42,293 bases of DNA from Hydnum rufescens UP504 (Eukaryota; Basidiomycota; Agaricomycetes; Cantharellales; Hydnaceae): NCBI GenBank assembly GCA_014904985.1, contig MU129258.1, positions 1-42,293 of the forward strand, in the 5' to 3' direction. The notes beneath the pieces were generated by a model, which worked only from the letters and a program-made list of their open reading frames with translations, did no database searches and was not told the origin of the DNA. The stretch's first letter is position 1. The number at the start of each line of letters is the position of its first letter. Shown here in pieces: positions 42,166-42,293 of the stretch. A program made the translations under genes and the position numbers.

Positions 42166-42293
42166 CAGCCACCTAAGGCAAGAGTTCAAGCTATGTATGG
42201 ACAAAGCAGCCAAGCATATAAGGCAAGAGTACAAGTCACATGTATGGACAAAGCAGCCACCTAAGGCAAGAGTACCAGCCATGTATGGACAAA
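42166..42293. repeat. Tandem repeat of ~40-47 bp running off the window
   Basis: Three copies (42166-42206, 42207-42253, 42254-42293) share CAGCCACCTAAGGCAAGAGT at the start and TGTATGGACAAAG at the end. The array continues beyond the window edge. Confidence 0.85.

Overview
The window is nuclear DNA of a filamentous fungus, most likely an agaricomycete basidiomycete. Introns are short (about 50-60 nt), with CTAAC/CTGAC-like branch sites and YAG acceptors. Gene families are fungal (Mcm10, Psy2/PP4R3, Dug3, Vtc1, Bmt2, PheA/TfdB-type monooxygenase, NmrA-like). The transposons (KDZ transposase, pogo-type DDE transposase, non-LTR element with RNase H) are typical of repeat-rich agaricomycetes. 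A Boletales-like host is possible but cannot be settled from sequence alone.

From 0.3 to 26.5 kb there is a graveyard of fragmentary genes. In order: pogo-like transposase (+), FAD monooxygenase (+), chromate transporter (-), PP4R3/Psy2 (+, split by an insertion), acyl-CoA ligase lacking its N-terminus (+), NmrA-like N-terminus (+), a 723-bp assembly gap, a 5'-truncated LINE (+), MCM10 (-), a BMT2 fragment (+) between the arms of a long inverted duplication, DUG3 (-), VTC1 (+) and a P-loop GTPase with C-terminal membrane helices (-). Almost all carry frameshifts, missing exons or in-frame TGA codons. Some of this is decay. Some may be uncorrected long-read error, because one tandem duplication (21.22-21.66 kb) differs mostly by small deletions.

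From 27 to 35.7 kb lie a small Lys-rich ORF, a single-TM protein, an unrecognised proline-rich gene broken only by TGA codons, an intact two-exon 517-aa Ser/Thr-rich protein, a stray C-terminal fragment of RNA polymerase II RPB1 with its heptad repeats, and the C-terminal half of a KDZ transposase. All but the first two are on the minus strand.

From 35.73 to 40.58 kb is the most unusual object: a ~4.86-kb palindromic island. Diverged terminal inverted repeats surround two outward-facing arrays built on a central palindrome of about 670 bp. Each array repeats one cassette: an exon-like segment that is T-poor on the outward strand and ends in an ACCACACACCC...GGGTGTGTGGT hairpin, then a donor (mostly GTAAGT/GTGAGT), a second hairpin (AAAAGAGCAGC...GCTGCTCTTTT), a branch-like CTAAC/CTAAT, a T-rich tract and a TAG/CAG acceptor. 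There are 5 units on the minus strand to the left and 9 on the plus strand to the right. It reads as a foldback element made of tandem hairpin-bearing introns; I know of no described family with this architecture.

From 40.6 kb to the end there is low-complexity DNA with a G-tract minisatellite and a ~40-47-bp tandem repeat that runs off the window.
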